A DNA stretch of 64,000 nt, taken from the NCBI GenBank assembly GCA_038501625.1, contig JAZAYU010000010.1:8887380-8951379 (forward strand), read 5' to 3'. A program made the position numbers and the translations under genes. Positions 58,701 through 61,530 of the stretch are shown in pieces. The notes below the pieces were generated by a model. It was not told the DNA's origin, ran no database searches, and saw only the letters and a list, made by a program, of their open reading frames with translations. This DNA is from Corbicula japonica. Taxonomy: Eukaryota; Mollusca; Bivalvia; Venerida; Cyrenidae. Position 1 is the stretch's first letter. The number at the start of each line of letters is the position of its first letter.

Positions 58701-59946
58701 CTGATCAGGATCTGCACTGTTCACTTTTTGATTCTTAGGGTTATTTCCGACCAAAATGTGACCAGTGCAGATCCTGATCAGACGGCGTGCATGTGCCGTC
58801 TGATCTGGATCTACACTGGTAGCACATGCATAAAAATGCATATTTATGTAGGAAAGGGTTATAAATTGCCTTGGTACAACATTGTTATGTCATTGTGAAA
58901 TTCAAATAAAGCAATTAAAGCACTCTCAGGCTTTGAGAATGAAACTGAATTTTGAGCATGGAGTTCTATCTCAAATTTTATAATCTTAGATCCAGATCCA
59001 ATCTTATTGTGACTAGTCTTCTGTCCATTGTCTGGTGTCAGTTGTTCAGCATCTGTCAAAAATTTGCTTCAAACCTTGTCTCCCCTAGAAGGTTTTAACA
59101 AAAGCATGCTGGTAATGACCTCTTCTAAAGTTTTTCCAATCACAGCCCAGAAGTCAACAGATCTCATTTCTTTTTGCATCATATTAACAACAATTTCAGA
59201 ACAACTTTGACATTTTTCTGACTTAAGTTTTCTCTGTGTAAAAATCTATGGAGTTTAATTTTCAGTATCAGTGATATTGAAAATCCTTTGTCAGAACTGA
59301 AATTTACTGTTGGTCAACAATGGAAATCAATGTCAGTTAGTATTGGGATAATGGGGCTAGGCCTTCACAAAAAATGGGCACTTCTGATCTAAACATAGTA
59401 TATGGCAGGGCAGGATCTTTGACCTTAAAAACTTAATATGTCTTATTCAGTTCCAAAGTCCTTAATTAAATAAATCAGTTTGTGAATATTGAAAAGTAAC
59501 GGTTGGGGAATTCAAACGAAGATCATGGCTGTTAACTTTTTACTCCGTGGAATGTGGCTGTTATGCAATAAGCCAACAGTGTAGATCCAGATCTGCTGGC
59601 ATATCCATGCCATCTGATCAAGATCTACACTCATTACTGTTACAATCATCAGGTTATTTCTGACGAAAATGCGAACACTATAGATCCTGATTAGACAGCA
59701 TGGATAGCACAACTGATCTGGATCGAGACTGGTTGCACACTCTATAAAACCCTTATGTATGGAGTTAAGGGTTAAGAACTGGTTGGTGAACTGTAAAGCA
59801 AACTTTGAGCAATTAAATAATGCTTTAACATTTTGCATTTGTTTTTCTTTCAGATTGAATTTGTTGAAACTCTTCCTAAAACTGTGAGTGGTAAAATTCG
59901 CCGTGTTGAACTACGCAATAAAGAGTGGGGAAGAAAGACAGATTAA
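24918..59946 (+). CDS. ACSM: Acyl-CoA synthetase, medium-chain (ACSM family), whole gene span, 16 exon positions
   Basis: The spliced product is 583 aa (exon 9a) or 585 aa (exon 9b), the usual ACSM length. ACSM enzymes activate medium-chain fatty or aromatic acids to acyl-CoA via acyl-AMP in the mitochondrial matrix. Motifs seen: P-loop TSGTTGAPK (residues 230-238, exon 7), DTGW (exon 8), adenine wall GEP (end of exon 9), YGQTE (371-375, exon 10), ribose-binding Asp in TGDR (D456, exon 13), hinge GRADD with [11 protein letters not shown] (470-489), and the C-terminal catalytic Lys in TVSGKIRR (K567, exon 16). The N-terminus is basic and hydroxylated without acidic residues for ~30 positions, as in a mitochondrial presequence. 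All exon phases agree. Introns total about 33 kb and are full of repeats. Family assignment is firm; the orthologue within ACSM1-6 is not resolvable by eye. Confidence 0.93.
25170..26570 (+). mobile_element. Helentron-like element, family HLE-2, second copy (ACSM intron 1)
   Basis: Begins AGCTCGACTATTCAAAGAAT; the core is about six ~165 bp units with CATAACTCTGCT and CAAGTTATGCCCCTTTTTCA. The right end is TTCGAATAGTCGAGC, hairpin CTGTCtcctctGACAG and CTCTTGT (26564-26570). The ends match the 8.06-12.41 kb element but the core units differ. The donor of exon 1 is only 50 bp upstream. Confidence 0.8.
26681..26872. repeat. Inverted-end element (GGGCTCTC...GAGAGCC), copy 1
   Basis: Starts GGGCTCTCAATAGAC, carries several GGGAGAAGT / ACTTCTCCC inverted motifs, and ends CTCCCTCTGAGAGCC. 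A decayed relative is at 56625-56815. Confidence 0.65.
26873..27504. other. ACSM intron 1, no feature seen
   Basis: AT-rich unique-looking sequence. Confidence 0.5.
27505..27670 (-). mobile_element. tRNA-related SINE, family 1
   Basis: The minus strand reads GTTAGCTCAATTGGTTGCAC (A-box-like) and, about 40 bp on, GTGGGTTTGCTCCCAGG (B-box-like), the spacing of a tRNA-derived Pol III promoter. The body continues toward 27505. It is not a functional tRNA gene because the acceptor and anticodon stems do not form. Confidence 0.6.
27882..28116. repeat. M element, full length, 235 bp
   Basis: CCTTTCCTCCATATATACGC to TCTATGGAGGAAAGGG; left TTAA mutated to TCAA. GACCAG-type hairpin first; both hairpins nearly complete. 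Confidence 0.9.
28139..28336 (-). mobile_element. tRNA-Ser/Leu-related SINE, family 2
   Basis: The minus strand begins GTCTGTGGCCGAGTGGTTAA (A box of class II tRNAs) and then has CAGGTTGAGACCTACCAGG (B box) with a variable-arm-sized spacer. A ~110 bp non-tRNA body contains AGTAGGTGGTTCTACCC. A diverged copy is at 44890-45064. Confidence 0.75.
28400..29000 (+). mobile_element. HLE-2-related fragment interrupted by an M element
   Basis: AGCTTGATTATTAAATTTGA then CTATCCTACTCGCCCAAGT resembles the HLE-2 left end at 25170. After the M insertion (28483-28715) the tail continues with core-unit phrases (GCACTTGTTCTGTAACTA, TTTTTAAGTTACGACCC). Confidence 0.55.
28483..28715. repeat. M element, full length, 233 bp, inserted in an HLE fragment
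   Basis: Flanked by TTAA on both sides. CCCTTTCCTCCATATATACG to ATGGGGGAAAGGG. Confidence 0.9.
29051..29196. repeat. FB1 foldback MITE, near-perfect palindrome, 146 bp
   Basis: GCCCAAGATCATAAAACTAA to TTAGTTTTATGATCTTGGGC. The centre, GCTGAAATGGCGACtggTCGCCATTTCAGC, is almost perfectly self-complementary. Confidence 0.9.
29225..29655. repeat. TTGGGAAA-rich repeat
   Basis: Recurring (A/T)TTGGGAAA motifs, from CCCCAATGGGGAAAGG at the left to TTTTGGGGAGG at the right. Related sequence in opposite orientation (ATTTCCCAATTC) is at about 24650-24795. The open frame at 29451-29651 comes from this repeat. Confidence 0.4.
29670..29780. repeat. M element fragment
   Basis: Contains GGTTATTTCTGCTAAAGATG and AGATCCTTATCAGACTCC, with CCCATGGGATAT at the right. 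Confidence 0.45.
29917..30014 (+). CDS. ACSM: ACSM exon 2
   Basis: Acceptor tgtattttcag; reading [20 protein letters not shown]..., matching the family's PALWWVN-GKELxW segment. It is entered in phase 0 and leaves in phase 2 at CT|gtaaac; the split codon with exon 3 gives Leu (SKLVANVL). A foldback repeat begins about 60 bp after the donor. Confidence 0.9.
30077..30462 (+). repeat. F element, copy 2 (ACSM intron 2)
   Basis: TATAGAGGATATTTGTTTTT, then a long inverted repeat: GATAGAAATATATTTCACCG on one arm and GTGAAATATATTTCTATC on the other, around ATGAGTGGCGAAGCCACGAG. The second half is bounded by TTTATTTTATGCTTTT and GAAAGCATAAAATAAA, also inverse to each other. Confidence 0.8.
30589..31150 (+). 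repeat. Tandem ~160-184 bp units, HLE-like core without clear ends
   Basis: AAGTTGGATATT(T) recurs at about 30600, 30762, 30940 and 31124. Units include TTACATAACTCT and GGGGTTATCTCCCCATTTTG, the same CATAACTCT...GTTAT...CCC layout as the HLE cores. Confidence 0.7.
31528..31640 (+). CDS. ACSM: ACSM exon 3, with a GC splice donor
   Basis: Acceptor ctatttcag. Reads [20 protein letters not shown] then [18 protein letters not shown], the conserved LPR-P-WW-...-RAG block of ACSM. The exon ends GCAG|gcaagt: the donor is GC rather than GT, in the AG|GCAAGT context typical of GC-AG introns. The next GT (gtttcc) would break the frame, so the GC donor is required for the protein to continue. Confidence 0.88.
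31725..31860. repeat. M element fragment
   Basis: AATCTGATCAGGAACTACAC and GACCAGTGCAGATCCAGAT with TTATTTCTGACCAAGA between them. A further half-copy is at about 32230-32312. Confidence 0.55.
32367..32485 (+). CDS. ACSM: ACSM exon 4
   Basis: Acceptor gatttatttcag; the split Gly codon is followed by [20 protein letters not shown], the family's GT-x-L-x-x-x-DI-YR motif. Ends at VDE|gtatgc in phase 0. A pogo-like MITE starts 25 bp after the donor. Confidence 0.9.
32511..33315. mobile_element. Pogo/Tigger-like MITE, 805 bp
   Basis: Ends CAGTCGAGTCGCGATTTTAC and, inverted, CAGTCCAGTCGCGATTTTAC, each next to a TA (32509-32510 and 33316-33317). Internal copies of CGATTTTACGAAT-like motifs occur, with no transposase frame. 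It lies 25 bp after the exon 4 donor. Confidence 0.85.
33468..33578. repeat. FB1 foldback MITE, decayed
   Basis: GGAGATTGGTCTCAAATTT, GATTGGTTGAAATGG and TTTCAGTTTTATAA mark a shortened copy. Confidence 0.55.
33855..34843 (+). mobile_element. Helentron-like element, family HLE-5, dimeric
   Basis: Two heads with CCCCCAC(A/G)AAGTGGGAGG and GCATATAGAGTTGCACTCGT, at 33855 and 34195. Units have ~170 bp spacing with TTACCAGAGTTATGGCCCTT. A single tail has hairpin GTGTCCtgaGGACAC (34818-34832) and CTAGTTGT. The two heads show either a tandem insertion or an end-skipping product. Confidence 0.8.
35091..35149 (+). CDS. ACSM: ACSM exon 5
   Basis: A 59 nt exon after a long T tract (ttttttacag). Reads [19 protein letters not shown] and leaves in phase 2 at CCAG|gtgact. 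It matches the ASECPSL-x-x-K-LLV segment of the family. Confidence 0.88.
35199..35306. repeat. FB1 foldback MITE, right half
   Basis: AAGTCTTCATTTCAGCCAAT then CAGATGCTTGAGATTTGAGA; the terminal CTCAGTTTATGATC is duplicated. Confidence 0.65.
35632..35851. repeat. M element with a shortened second hairpin, 220 bp
   Basis: TTAA on both sides. The second hairpin has lost its tip (CAGACAGCTGATCTGG), making a shorter perfect stem. Confidence 0.9.
36613..36834. repeat. M element, 222 bp
   Basis: TTAA at both ends. The second hairpin lacks its tip, as in the 35632 copy (CGGACGGCTGATCTGG). Confidence 0.9.
36930..37163. repeat. M element, full length, 234 bp
   Basis: TTAA at both ends; GACCAG-type hairpin first. 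Only ~95 bp after the previous copy and in the opposite orientation. Confidence 0.9.
37735..37945. repeat. (AAT)n microsatellite with duplicated flank
   Basis: Two AAT runs, each followed by TAGCTTTATTTATAGAGTGA and TACAGTGGA, so a microsatellite plus its flank has been duplicated in tandem. The poly-Ile/Asn open frames here are artefacts. Confidence 0.9.
38127..38360. repeat. M element, full length, 234 bp
   Basis: TTAA at both ends; GACCAG-type hairpin first. A truncated older-type copy follows directly (38365-38440). Confidence 0.9.
38365..38440. repeat. M element, left half only (older type)
   Basis: GCCTTTACTCCGTGGGATAT to CAGATCAGCTGGCACATC, adjoining the preceding copy through a shared TTAA. 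Confidence 0.7.
38808..38862 (+). CDS. ACSM: ACSM exon 6
   Basis: A 55 nt exon after acceptor attatag. The Arg codon split with exon 5 is followed by [18 protein letters not shown], then donor CAG|gtaaac (phase 0). It matches the family's D-GWLNF-x-x-L segment before the P-loop. Confidence 0.88.
38915..39146. repeat. M element, full length, 232 bp
   Basis: TTAA at both ends, 52 bp downstream of ACSM exon 6. Confidence 0.85.
39531..39758. repeat. M element, older subfamily
   Basis: CTTTACTCCAAG / CATGGCGTAAAGGG ends with both hairpins recognisable. Confidence 0.75.
39772..39880. repeat. M element, right half
   Basis: AATGCGACCGGTGCAGATCC through the hairpin to CAAGGAAAGGG and TTAA. Confidence 0.75.
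39984..40216. repeat. M element, full length, 233 bp
   Basis: TTAA at both ends; CCCTTTCCCCCATAATTCGC left end. Confidence 0.9.
40351..40472 (+). CDS. ACSM: ACSM exon 7 (ATP P-loop)
   Basis: Acceptor atttttccag. Reads [20 protein letters not shown] then [17 protein letters not shown]..., the A3 phosphate-binding loop of the ANL adenylate-forming superfamily, in the ACSM form PKM-x-EHS. Leaves in phase 2 at CAAG|gtatag. The donor from its second base onward coincides with the left end of a repeat also found at 20.9 and 30.1 kb. Confidence 0.93.
40474..40863 (+). repeat. F element, copy 3, flush with the exon 7 donor
   Basis: TATAGAGGATATTTGTTTTT begins at the second base of the intron. The first inverted half is shortened; the second half ends GAAAAGCATAAAA. 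Confidence 0.8.
41080..41313. repeat. M element, full length, 234 bp
   Basis: TTAA at both ends; GAACAG-type hairpin first; 85 bp upstream of ACSM exon 8. Confidence 0.9.
41399..41555 (+). CDS. ACSM: ACSM exon 8
   Basis: Acceptor attctcag. Reads [20 protein letters not shown] then [18 protein letters not shown]..., with the SDTGW motif and the W-x-x-GA-x-VF strand that lines the acyl tunnel in this family. Ends KFDPQLTVQ|gtgagt in phase 0, feeding exon 9a or 9b. Confidence 0.93.
41604..41838. repeat. M element, full length, 235 bp
   Basis: TTAA at both ends; 48 bp downstream of ACSM exon 8. Confidence 0.85.
42339..42553. repeat. M element, older subfamily
   Basis: CCTATGGGCAAAGTTTATAG then AGATCCAGATCAACAGG; ends CATGGAGTAAAG. 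Confidence 0.7.
42618..42890 (+). mobile_element. HLE-5 fragment joined to an M element
   Basis: GACCCCACGAAGTGTAAGGC and ATATAGAGTTGCACTC, one core unit with TTACCAGAGTTATGGCCCTT, then GGGGGCATCAGTGTCGC, where the 3' hairpin is replaced by M sequence. Confidence 0.7.
42886..43080. repeat. M element, left end lost
   Basis: GGCGACCAATGCAGATTCAG to GGAGAATAGGG and TTAA. It lies 310 bp upstream of ACSM exon 9a. Confidence 0.75.
43390..43518 (+). CDS. ACSM: ACSM exon 9a (first of two alternative versions)
   Basis: Acceptor gttttataaag; 43 codons, phase 0 in and out, donor GTG|gtatac. Reads [20 protein letters not shown] then [23 protein letters not shown]. It follows the canonical ACSM pattern (TLS-x-YPI, F-C-x-APT, SLRH-x-x-SAGEP) very closely. 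The segment runs from the acyl-pocket strand to the GEP that forms the adenine-binding wall. It joins exon 8 and exon 10 in frame. Exon 9b 1 kb downstream codes for the same segment. Confidence 0.9.
43610..43850. repeat. M element, full length, 92 bp after exon 9a
   Basis: ATCCTTTACTCCATAGCATA to CTATGGAGAAAAGGG, then TTAA. A short internal duplication (TACTGGCTGATCTTGATCTA twice) lengthens the second hairpin. Confidence 0.8.
44087..44320. repeat. M element, full length, 234 bp, between exons 9a and 9b
   Basis: TTAA at both ends; GAACAG-type hairpin first. It ends 196 bp before exon 9b. Confidence 0.9.
44517..44651 (+). CDS. ACSM: ACSM exon 9b (second alternative version, diverged)
   Basis: Acceptor ttttgtattgcag; 45 codons, phase 0 in and out, donor GTG|gtgaga. 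Reads [20 protein letters not shown] then [25 protein letters not shown]. It aligns end to end with exon 9a at about 17 identities over 43 positions plus a two-residue insertion. It keeps KPI-x-x-FCA-x-PTA-x-R and GGEPV, but not the YPI aromatic or the SLRH stretch. It has no stop, and both splice sites are good. Including both exons would stay in frame but duplicate a core strand, so alternative use is more likely. An abandoned exon is possible but would be expected to have decayed. Confidence 0.85.
44750..44850. repeat. Minisatellite (CCTGCC-rich)
   Basis: Three imperfect ~40 bp units of the form TGCCCTGCCT...CCTATGTGA(T/C)TCA. Confidence 0.7.
44890..45064 (-). mobile_element. tRNA-Ser/Leu-related SINE, diverged copy of family 2
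   Basis: The minus strand reads CTCTGTGCCTGAGTGGTTTA (A box), a class II-like spacer and then GGAAGCTACCTTACAG..., paralleling the 28139-28336 copy. Confidence 0.6.
45813..45950. repeat. FB1 foldback MITE, old copy
   Basis: AGATCAAGGTATAAAATTGA then ACCAGTCTAAAATCTAGC; right end CCAGTCTCAATTTTATGGGC. Confidence 0.6.
45951..46091. repeat. FB1 foldback MITE, near-perfect, just before exon 10
   Basis: Arms ACCAGTCTCAAATCTCAAGC and GCTTGAGATTTGAGACTGGT flank GATTGGCTGAAATGGCaacaagtcGCCATTTCAGCC. It is a strong potential hairpin ending 63 bp before the acceptor. Confidence 0.9.
46155..46229 (+). CDS. ACSM: ACSM exon 10 (A5 motif)
   Basis: Acceptor tactgttgtag; 25 codons. Reads [20 protein letters not shown] then GQTET, with donor ACC|gtaaga (phase 0). 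YGQTE is the A5 nucleotide-binding motif. A long FB1 hairpin ends about 60 bp upstream of the acceptor. Confidence 0.92.
46459..46707. repeat. M element, 249 bp
   Basis: GTAA / TTAA flanks. It contains two small duplications (GGTTACTTTGTATTTCTG; CAGATGATCAGACGG). Confidence 0.85.
46858..48925 (+). mobile_element. Helentron-like element, family HLE-6 (ATCCCCCTGCC)
   Basis: Left hairpin ATCCCCCTGCC...GGGGGAT (46858-46883), then CCTTCGTCCGTGCGTCC. The core is twelve ~155 bp units, each with CTTCATACACTGACAGAGCA and CATTGGTAGGTAGTGC. The right end is GGCGGGGGAAT, hairpin CCATGtgtaaCATGG and CTCTTGT (48919-48925). The units are very alike. No coding capacity; intron 10. Confidence 0.85.
48926..50017. 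other. ACSM intron 10, no feature seen
   Basis: AT-rich; no exon or strong repeat recognised. Confidence 0.5.
50018..50218. repeat. M element with internal deletion
   Basis: CCTTTTCCTCCATAGACACA to ATATGGAGGAAAGCG. The second hairpin lost its left arm. Confidence 0.8.
50427..50583. repeat. M element, right part missing
   Basis: Starts after TTAA with CCCTTACCCTAACAG. It stops in the second hairpin, next to the following copy. Confidence 0.7.
50588..50761. repeat. M element lacking the second hairpin, 174 bp
   Basis: TTAA at both ends. First hairpin complete; the second is reduced to GACTGTTAGCCC. Confidence 0.85.
51060..51127 (+). mobile_element. HLE-like left end without core
   Basis: TGTCTCTgcacctactgatAGAGACA hairpin followed by GACCTGTCCGTCTGTCTGTC, the head layout of the HLE families; no tandem units follow. 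Confidence 0.5.
51128..51437. mobile_element. TIR element (CTGTAGTATCATTTAATTTC)
   Basis: Left CTGTAGTATCATTTAATTTC; right end inverted CTGTGGTATCATTTTATTTC; ~310 bp, no frame. Confidence 0.65.
51682..53229. mobile_element. 1.55 kb AT-rich element with 24 bp perfect inverted ends
   Basis: GTCCGCCATTACACCACTGC(AGAT) at 51682 and its exact complement ending at 53229. The interior is very AT-rich with no long frame. It contains a nested hairpin at 52711-52795 (ATATCGAGAGCTGAGTGCAA against TTGCACTCAGCCCTCAATAT). No target duplication was evident. Confidence 0.75.
53474..53554 (+). CDS. ACSM: ACSM exon 11
   Basis: Acceptor acttattttcag; 27 codons reading [20 protein letters not shown] then APGVEIQ, donor CAG|gtaaat (phase 0). 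It matches the family's KPG-x-MG-x-x-x-P-x-x-V-x-I segment. The preceding intron is about 7.2 kb. Confidence 0.9.
54330..54431 (+). CDS. ACSM: ACSM exon 12
   Basis: Acceptor tatattttgcag; 34 codons reading [20 protein letters not shown] then [14 protein letters not shown], donor ATT|gtaggt (phase 0). It matches the DD-G-x-x-x-PPGTEGDI-GI and RP-GIFSGY segments of ACSM. Confidence 0.92.
54537..54700. repeat. FB1 foldback MITE with lengthened centre
   Basis: GCCCAAGGTTATAAAAATGA to TTATAACCTTGGGC. The centre repeats ATGGC(G/A)ACTGGT twice. A further right arm follows at 54703-54757. Confidence 0.85.
55309..55542. repeat. M element, full length, 234 bp
   Basis: TTAA at both ends; GAACAG-type hairpin first. 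Confidence 0.9.
55578..55698. repeat. M element remnant
   Basis: TTTTAACTCCAAAAGTATAA, GTGTAGGTCCTAATTAGATC and CCATGGTGTAAAG remain. Confidence 0.55.
55843..55985. repeat. FB1 foldback MITE
   Basis: CGAAGATTATAAAACTAAAT to CTCAGTTTTATGATCTTGGG; arms ATCTCGAGCATCTGATTGGC / ATCAGATGCTCGAGATTTGA. Confidence 0.85.
56129..56256 (+). CDS. ACSM: ACSM exon 13 (A7 motif and hinge)
   Basis: Acceptor gttattttag. Reads [20 protein letters not shown] then [27 protein letters not shown] carries the ribose-binding Asp, and GRADD is the hinge about which the C-terminal domain rotates between half-reactions. Leaves in phase 2 at TCTGG|gtaaat. Confidence 0.93.
56625..56815. repeat. Inverted-end GGGAGAAGT element, copy 2 (decayed)
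   Basis: ACAACTTCTCCCTTGGCACA and GGGAGACTATTTCTCCCAAG parallel the 26681-26872 element. Confidence 0.55.
56851..56991. repeat. FB1 foldback MITE, near-perfect, 141 bp
   Basis: CCAAGGTTATAAAACTGAGC to GCTCAGTTTTATAACCTTG, with centre GCTGAAATGGCGACtggTCGCCATTTCAGC. Confidence 0.9.
57046..57678. repeat. M element expanded into a six-copy 86 bp satellite
   Basis: The marker ATTGGTTGGAAATAACCCAA occurs at 57133, 57219, 57305, 57391, 57477 and 57563, exactly 86 bp apart. Each unit is the centre of an M element (one right arm, spacer and left arm: CTACACTGGTTGCC, AAATAACCCAATAAATC, GTGTAGATCCAGATCAG). Outer M sequences (CTTTACTCCATATATGG; CAATGGAGTGAAGGG) remain at the ends. Units are almost identical. 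Confidence 0.92.
57730..57829 (+). CDS. ACSM: ACSM exon 14 (A8 motif)
   Basis: Acceptor taactcacag. Completes [11 protein letters not shown], then [20 protein letters not shown] and TARGE. The donor GAG|gtttga is weak (gttt) but is the only one that fits the frame and the family break before VVKAF. An 86 bp satellite lies just upstream, ending about 90 bp before the exon. Confidence 0.9.
58143..58262 (+). CDS. ACSM: ACSM exon 15
   Basis: Acceptor ctgctttgttag; 40 codons reading [20 protein letters not shown] then [20 protein letters not shown], donor AAG|gtaaca (phase 0). It matches the family's VVKAFV and TAPYKYPRK signature. Confidence 0.93.
58300..58493. mobile_element. 194 bp element with 21 bp perfect inverted ends
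   Basis: GGCCTAATATCAAAACCTCG(T) and its exact complement. It starts 37 bp after ACSM exon 15. The interior is non-coding. Confidence 0.85.
58638..58858. repeat. M element, 221 bp
   Basis: Starts after TTAA with TCCTTTCCTCCATAGACACG and ends TTATGTAGGAAAGGG; a few bases are lost from the left outer arm. Confidence 0.85.
59536..59771. repeat. M element, older subfamily, 236 bp
   Basis: TTAA at both ends; CTTTTTACTCCGTGGAATGT / TATGGAGTTAAGGG. It lies 82 bp before ACSM exon 16. Confidence 0.85.
59854..59946 (+). CDS. ACSM: ACSM exon 16 (catalytic Lys, stop)
   Basis: Acceptor gtttttctttcag. Reads [20 protein letters not shown] then [10 protein letters not shown] and TAA at 59944-59946. SGKIRR holds the invariant A10 lysine needed for adenylation. 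The 3' UTR continues to about 61.53 kb. Confidence 0.94.
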   Translation: MEFVETLPKTVSGKIRRVELRNKEWGRKTD

Positions 59947-60068
59947 ACATGTGGTCAAATTAGGAGAGACAGATGTCTTTCCAGACAATATCTGTCGCTG
60001 TATTGTAAAAATGGTGCTACTGTCTTGCCTTGAATTTACTTTTTACATTTGGATCAATTTTATTATGA

Positions 60069-60560
60069 CCCCCTTCAAATAAGCAGGAGTAAATTGCTTT
60101 GCGCATGTTGGTCGGTGTGTCAGCATAAAAACCTTGTCAAACCAATAACTTGATTATGGTTTTCACTATGGTCCTCATATTTATTAGGAAGGTATGTCAT
60201 CATATGAAGTGACTTTTAACCAAAAAAATTGCCTGTAGATGACTCCTGTTGATTTAAAGGTCAAAAGTCAAGGTCACAGAGACCTTTAACACAAAAACCT
60301 TGTCTGACCAATAACTAGATAATGATTTTGCCTATGATCCTCAGATTTTTTACGAAGCTATGACAATACTACTACATCACATGTAGATTACCCCTATTGA
60401 TTATGGGGTCAGTAGGTTAAGGGCAAAGGTCAAGTTCACAGTGACCATTAAATCTTGATGTAAAATCCCTGTGATCAGTAACAGCAAATTAATAATCAGT
60501 TGTGTTTTTTTTTTGTTGGAAGGGGGGGCGGGGTGGAAGGGGGATTATGTGCATACAATA
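60069..60560 (+). repeat. HLE-like tandem units in the ACSM 3' UTR
   Basis: Head GACCCCCTTCAAATAAGCAG; two to three ~165 bp units with AACCTTGTC(A/T)(A/G)ACCAATAACT and GTCAAGGTCACAG; a G-rich stretch near 60520. Its ends are not sharply defined. Confidence 0.55.
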
Positions 60561-60839
60561 TCATGTTTATGACACATCTCTTTTTATGATTTCTTGTAAA
60601 CTTTTAATTTTTTGTTAGCAATCAAAGTGATAATCAGATGTTTAGAACTGGCAAAAGTCATTTTTCATTTTTTTACTGTTTATTTAATTTTCATAAACCT
60701 ATTGGGCATTTAATACTATATAATTATTATGAGAACCTTTAGAAAATCGATTTATATTTGATTATATACATGTACATGTAATTTTGTAATATGCTATAAA
60801 CAATTTTGGCACAATTTAATGTTGTTGTTTTTTAGCCCC

Positions 60840-61350
60840 TGATCAAGGGCGTCTTGTACATACAGTGATCACCTTGTTCATTTGTCCGGATGTCTGTCAG
60901 GAATCTGGTTTCCTGAGTATATCTTAGCAAACTCTCGAGGGATTTCAACCAAACACACAGGTGTTCACATTAATAAGACAGCATGTTAGGTCAGAACCAT
61001 GGTTGTATCACAAAGGTCAAGGTCACGCCAAGGCTTTAAAGAGCAGAATATGCTAAAACATAGTATATGGTGCATAACTCGGCAACTAATGTAGCTAATT
61101 AAGCCAAACTGCACAAAATGGTTACTTTCAATGAGACAGATTCTGATCCATATAATTTTTATGTACCTAACTCAGTATTTTAAAGGTCAAGGTCACACAT
61201 GTGGTTTAGAGGTCAAAATGTGTGTAAATTGCTAGTTTCGAAGGCATAATTGCAACAGAAGTAGAGATTTCATACAAACTTTAAAAAAAGTGTTCACCTT
61301 AATGTACCTGGATGTTAACAGGTGTCCTACTACTGCCCATCCACTTAGGG
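60840..61350 (+). repeat. HLE-like sequence in the ACSM 3' UTR
   Basis: TTTTTAGCCCCTGATCAAGG and TTTGTCCGGATGTCTGTC resemble an HLE head; AAAGGTCAAGGTCAC recurs three times. No 3' hairpin or CTCTTGT was found. Confidence 0.5.
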
Positions 61351-61512
61351 TTTCCAACCTGGGAGATTCTTATCTGGGAAAAACTTATAATCCATGTACA
61401 TTGTATATTACCTTCGTTATAATATTATTTTATTTGATGCTTTTTGTAACTGTATAATCATGGTAGTGGAAACATGTATTTAATGGTTATCCAGATAAGA
61501 TATAATCTGTTT

Positions 61513-61518
61513 AATAAA
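61513..61518 (+). terminator. Poly(A) signal of the ACSM gene
   Basis: AATAAA followed within about 20 bp by a T/GT-rich stretch (gttttttttgttgtttg). It is the first canonical hexamer I see after the stop at 59946, implying a 3' UTR of about 1.6 kb. Confidence 0.6.
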
Positions 61519-61530
61519 TAACTAAAAACT

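Noticed and set aside
18336..59838. Many 60-110 aa frames with a recurring peptide like [21 protein letters not shown]
   Set aside because: These are translations of M-element copies in one orientation. The peptide similarity comes from the repeat DNA, and frames end within each copy.
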